Assembly: GCF_963678635.1 (NCBI RefSeq)
Contig: NC_087071.1
Span: 33,034,141 to 33,098,140 of the forward strand
Direction: 5' to 3'
DNA from: Symsagittifera roscoffensis
Lineage: Eukaryota > Xenacoelomorpha > Acoela > Convolutidae
DNA: 64,000 nt
The notes beneath the pieces are model-generated. The model was not told the DNA's origin and ran no database searches. It saw only the letters and a list, made by a program, of their open reading frames with translations. This document shows, piece after piece, positions 59,451 through 64,000 of the stretch. The translations under genes and the position numbers were made by a program. Position 1 is the stretch's first letter. Every line of letters starts with the position of its first letter.

Positions 59451-59459
59451 CTGAAAAAA

Positions 59460-59900
59460 AGAAACGTTAGAGAATTGAGGAATTGCGGAAGTTGTTAGTT
59501 TGAGGACTTAAAATGTGAATACAACCTGATCGTCTACAAAACAGTTTCAAAAACGTATCCAAAATTTTATTTCATGATCCACATACTGCATTGAGTTTTT
59601 TTTCTATAAAACTTTATGAGCTTTTTCTTCTATATTTAAGGATAATTTTTCGTTGTTTTAGTTTTTCCAAAATGTTTTTCTTTAGTTTCGTGTTTCAATT
59701 CACAATTAGAGATGAACAAAAATTTTATCTAATAATTTACGAGTTTCAAAATCCCGTAAGGGTCAAACCAGTTTCAGTTCGACAAAAATTTTCGTTTAAG
59801 TTTTGAATCGAAAAACTCAATTCACACAAATTGTAACAAAAACAAAAAAAATATTGTTGAACCAATTAATTTTCAGCCCCTTAACATTTCGCATAATAAA
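59460..59900. other. Kv2 intron, unique part next to the satellite
   Basis: AT-rich intron sequence with no repeat that I can pair. The ORF at 59591-59806 is T-rich chance reading. Confidence 0.45.
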
Positions 59901-62900
59901 CAACTTACAAATCAATTCTTATTTCAGTATTTTGGTAGTTAATTTTAACCGCATGATTACAGTGAATCGTTTTTTTTGTGTAAACAAAATTGAAACAACA
60001 CAAATCAATTCTAATTTCAATGTTTGGTAGTTATTTTACCCACATGATTCAAGTGAATCGTTTTTTTTTCTGTGAGAAAAAAAAGTTTGAAAATTACAAA
60101 TCGATTCTATTTTCAGTGTTTTAATAGTTATTTTTACCCACATGATTCAAGTGAATTTTATTTTTTTCGGTAAAAAAATGAAAATTACCCATCGATTCTA
60201 GTTTCAGTGTTTTGGTATTTAATTTTACTCGCATGAATCAAGTGAATTGTATTTTTTTTTCTGAAAATAAATTGGAACTTACAAATCGATTCTAGTTTTT
60301 CAAGTGATTCGTTTTTTTTTCTTGAAGAAAATTTGGAAAACAAATCGATTCCAATTTCAGTATTTTAGTAGTTAATTTTACCCGCATGATACCAACGAAT
60401 CGTTTTTTTTCTTGTAAAAACATGGAAACATACAAATCAATTCTAGTTTTTTAAGTAATTAGTTTTTTTTCGGTAAAAAAATTTGGAAAACAAATCGATT
60501 CTATTTTCAGTATTTTAATAGTTAATTTTAATCGCATGAGTCAAGTGAATCGTATTTTTTTTCGGTAAAAAAATGAAAATTACACATCATACCTAGTTTC
60601 AGTGTTTTGATAGTTATTTTTACTCAAATGACTCAAGTGAATTGTATTTTTTGTTCTGTAAATAAATTGGAACTTACAAATCGATTCTAGTTTTTCAAGT
60701 GATTCGTTTTTTTTTCTTGAAGAAAAATTGGAAAACAAATCGATTCCAATTTCAGTATTTTAGTAGTTAATTTTACCCGCATGATACCAAAGAATCGTTT
60801 TTTTTTCTTGTAAAAACATTGAAACATACAATTCAATTCTAGTTTTTTAAGTAATTAGTTTTTTTTTCGGTAAAAAAATTTGGAATACAAATCGATTCTG
60901 TTTTCAGTATTTTAATAGTTAATTTTAATCGCATGAGTCAAGTGAATCGTATTTTTTCTGGTAAAAAATTAAAAATTACACATCCCACCTAGTTTCAGTG
61001 TTTTGATAGTTATTTTTACTCACATGACTCAAGTGAATTGTATTTTTTGTTCTGTAAATAAATTGGAACTTACAAATCGATTCTAGTTTTTCAAGTGATT
61101 CGTTTTTTTTTTCTTGAAGAAAATTTGGAAAACAAATCGATTCCATTTTCAGTATTTTAGTAGTTAATTTTACCCGCATGATACCATCGAATAGTTTTTT
61201 TTCTTGTAAAAACATTGGAACATTCAAATCAATTCTAAATTTTTAAGTAATTAGTTTTTTTTTTGGTTAAAAAATTTGGAATACAAATCGATTCTATTTT
61301 CAGTATTTTAATAGTTAATTTCAATCGCATTTTCAAGTGAATCGCAATTTTTTTCGGTAAAAAAATGAAAATTACACATCCCACCTAGTTTTAGTGTTTT
61401 GATAGTTAATTTTACTCACATGACTCAAGTGAATTGTATTTTTTTTCCTGTAAATAAATTGGAACTTACGAATCGATTATAGTTTTTCAAGTGATTCGTT
61501 TTTTTTTTCTTGAAGAAAATTTGGAAAACAAATCGATTCCAATTTCAGTATTTTAGTAGTTAATTTTACCCGCATGATACCATCGAATTGTTTTTTTCTT
61601 GTAAAAACATTGGAACATACAAATCAATTCTAAATTTTTAAGTAATTAGTTTTTTTTTGGTTAAAAAACTTGGAATACAAATCGATTCTATTTTCAGTAT
61701 TTTAATAGTTAATTTTAATCGCATGAGTCAAGTGAATCGTATTTTTTCTGGTAAAAAATTAAAAATTACACATCCCACCTAGTTTCAGTGTTTTGATAGT
61801 TATTTTTACTCACATGACTCAAGTGAATTGTATTTTTTGTTCTGTAAATAAATTGGAACTTACAAATCGATTCTAGTTTTTCAAGTGATTCGTTTTTTTT
61901 TCTTGAAGAAAATTTGGAAAACAAATCGATTCCATTTTCAGTATTTTAGTAGTTAATTTTACCCGCATGATACCATCGAATAGTTTTTTTCTTGTAAAAA
62001 CATTGGAACATTCAAATCAATTCTAAATTTTTAAGTAATTAGTTTTTTTTTGGTTAAAAAATTTGGAATACAAATCGATTCTATTTTCAGTATTTTAATA
62101 GTTAATTTCAATCGCATTTTCAAGTGAATCGCAATTTTTTTCGGTAAAAAAATGAAAATTACACATCCCACCTAGTTTTAGTGTTTTGATAGTTAATTTT
62201 ACTCACATGACTCAAGTGAATTGTATTTTTTTTCCTGTAAATAAATTGGAACTTACGAATCGATTATAGTTTTTCAAGTGATTCGTTTTTTTTTTCTTGA
62301 AGAAAATTTGGAAAACAAATCGATTCCAATTTCAGTATTTTAGTAGTTAATTTTACCCGCATGATACCATCGAATTGTTTTTTTCTTGTAAAAACATTGG
62401 AACATACAAATCAATTCTAAATTTTTAAGTAATTAGTTTTTTTTTGGTTAAAAAACTTGAAATACAAATCGTTTCTATTTTCAGTATTTTAATAGTTAAT
62501 TTTAATCGTATGAGTCAAGTGAATCGTATTTTTTCTGGTAAAAAATTAAAAATTACACATCCCACCTAGTTTCAGTGTTTTGATAGTTATTTTTACTCAC
62601 ATGACTCAAGTGAATTGTATTTTTTGTTCTGTAAATAAATTGGAACTTACAAATCGATTCTAGTTTTTCAAGTGATTCGTTTTTTTTTCTTGAAGAAAAT
62701 TTGGAAAACAAATCGATTCCATTTTCAGTATTTTAGTAGTTAATTTTACCCGCATGATACCATCGAATAGTTTTTTTTCTTGTAAAAACATTGGAACATT
62801 CAAATCAATTCTAAATTTTTAAGTAATTAGTTTTTTTTTTGGTTAAAAAATTTGGAATACAAATCGATTCTATTTTCAGTATTTTAATAGTTAATTTCAA

Positions 62901-64000
62901 TCGCATTTTCAAGTGAATCGCAATTTTTTTCGGTAAAAAAATGAAAATTACACATCCCACCTAGTTTTAGTGTTTTGATAGTTAATTTTACTCACATGAC
63001 TCAAGTGAATTGTATTTTTTTTCCTGTAAATAAATTGGAACTTACGAATCGATTATAGTTTTTCAAGTGATTCGTTTTTTTTTCTTGAAGAAAATTTGGA
63101 AAACAAATCGATTCCAATTTCAGTATTTTAGTAGTTAATTTTACCCGCATGATACCATCGAATTGTTTTTTTCTTGTAAAAACATTGGAACATACAAATC
63201 AATTCTAAATTTTTAAGTAATTTGTTTTTTTTTGGTTAAAAAATTTGGAATACAAATCGATTCTATTTTCAGTATTTTAATAGTTAATTTTAATCGCAAT
63301 TTCAAGTGAATCGCAATTTTTTTCGGTAAAAAAATGAAAATTACACATCCCACCTAGTTTTAGTGTTTTGATAGTTATTTTTACTCACATGACACATGTG
63401 AATTGTGTTTTTTGTTCTGTAAATAAATTGGAACTTACAAATCGATTCTAGTTTTTCAAGTGATTCGTTTTTTTTTTCTTGAAGAAAATTTGGAAAACAA
63501 ATCGATTCCAATTTCAGTATTTTAGTAGTTAATTTTACCCGCATGATACCATCGAATTGTTTTTTTCTTGTAAAAACATTGGAACATACAAATCAATTCT
63601 AAATTTTTAAGTAATTAGTTTTTTTTTTGGTTAAAAAATTTGGAATACAAATTAATTCTATTTTCAGTATTTTAATAGTTAATTTTAATCGCATTTTCAA
63701 GTGAATCGCAATTTTTTTCGGTAAAAAAATGAAAATTACACATCATACCTAGTTTCAGTGTTTTGATAGTTATTTTTACTCACATGACTCAAGTGAATTG
63801 TATTTTTTTTTCCTGTAAATAAATTGGAACTTACAAATCGATTCTAGTTTTTCAAGTGATTCGTTTTTTTTTCTTGAAGAAAATTTGGAAAACAAATCGA
63901 TTCCAATTTCAGTATTTTAGTAGTTAATTTTACCCGCATGATACCAACGAATCGTTTTTTTTCTTGTAAAAACATTGAAACATACAATTCAATTCTAGTT
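59901..64000. repeat. Satellite array, about 395-bp monomer in a 788-bp higher-order repeat
   Basis: The marker GGAACTTACRAATCGATT recurs at about 60276, 60671, 61067, 61463, 61857, 62250, 62644, 63039, 63432 and 63828, spacing 393-396 bp. From 61067 to 63432 two variants alternate strictly (ACAAATCGATTCTAG and ACGAATCGATTATAG), giving a dimeric repeat of 787-790 bp. Each monomer is made of five related sub-units of about 60-100 bp sharing ACAAATCRATTC and mostly TTTCAGTATTTTARTAGTTA. The left end (59901-60270) is more diverged, and the array runs off the window. It lies in the Kv2 intron upstream of the S5 exon. Confidence 0.92.

Larger units (their letters stand above)
27126..59233. other. 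Kv2 intron of 32.1 kb splitting the selectivity filter
   Basis: The donor on the minus strand is ACTGTCG|GTTAGT at 59233 and the acceptor is CTTTCAG|GGTATGG at 27126; the join restores TVGYGD. The intron contains a Ty3/gypsy element, a tandem duplication, many MITEs and a plus-strand RdRP-helicase gene. Confidence 0.9.

Noticed and set aside
60976-63544. Repeated minus-strand ORFs (60976-61227, 63341-63544)
   Set aside because: Satellite monomers read in frame; other monomers carry stops.
1-64000. tRNA, rRNA or snRNA genes
   Set aside because: Reading by eye I found no cloverleaf with A and B boxes and no rRNA-like stretch; a covariance-model search would be needed to exclude small RNA genes.

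Overview
The window is AT-rich, repeat-dense nuclear DNA from an animal, most likely an invertebrate. I cannot name the species. The evidence for an animal is a multi-exon Shab/Kv2 (KCNB-type) voltage-gated potassium channel gene on the minus strand. Every exon is bounded by GT...AG and all phases agree. The genome also carries a cellular (two-barrel, RDR-family) RNA-dependent RNA polymerase, which only some animal lineages keep.

Layout. 1-12,578: no gene seen. This stretch holds dispersed repeats, long palindromes (5187-5517, 6239-6415), an inverted minisatellite (6740-8800) and MITE-like elements, and includes the 3' flank of the channel gene. 12,579-27,125: fourteen exons of the Kv2 gene, from the end of the pore loop and S6 to the stop codon, separated by introns rich in hAT-like MITEs and poly-C/poly-G hairpin elements. 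27,126-59,233: one Kv2 intron of about 32 kb. It contains (a) a near-complete Ty3/gypsy LTR retrotransposon at 31,784-38,769 with 258-bp LTRs, a 5-bp target duplication, PBS and PPT, sitting inside an older MITE; (b) a young tandem duplication of about 1.67 kb at 40,121-43,459; (c) an intronless plus-strand gene at 46,547-54,041, antisense to Kv2, that joins an RDR-type RNA polymerase, a coiled coil, a DEAH/RHA helicase and a C-terminal RING1-IBR-like zinc region. 59,234-59,450: the Kv2 exon for S5 and the pore helix. 59,460-64,000: intron sequence that becomes a satellite array (about 395-bp monomers in an about 788-bp dimeric higher-order repeat) running off the right edge. Exons for T1 and S1-S4 of the channel must lie beyond it.

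How the parts relate. The channel is host cargo. Its 32-kb intron, which splits the codons of the selectivity filter (TVG|YGD), has collected mobile DNA and the nested RdRP-helicase gene. The RdRP-DEAH-RING/IBR gene is the best candidate here for an undescribed system: RNA synthesis, RNA unwinding or translocation and a possible ubiquitin-type module in one chain of about 2,500 residues. That arrangement suggests a self-contained small-RNA amplification or antiviral/anti-transposon factor. The function is inferred. The domain motifs are read directly. The reading frame is broken once, at two A7 runs between helicase motifs Ia and II; I cannot tell a real lesion from programmed frameshifting, a tiny intron or an assembly error.
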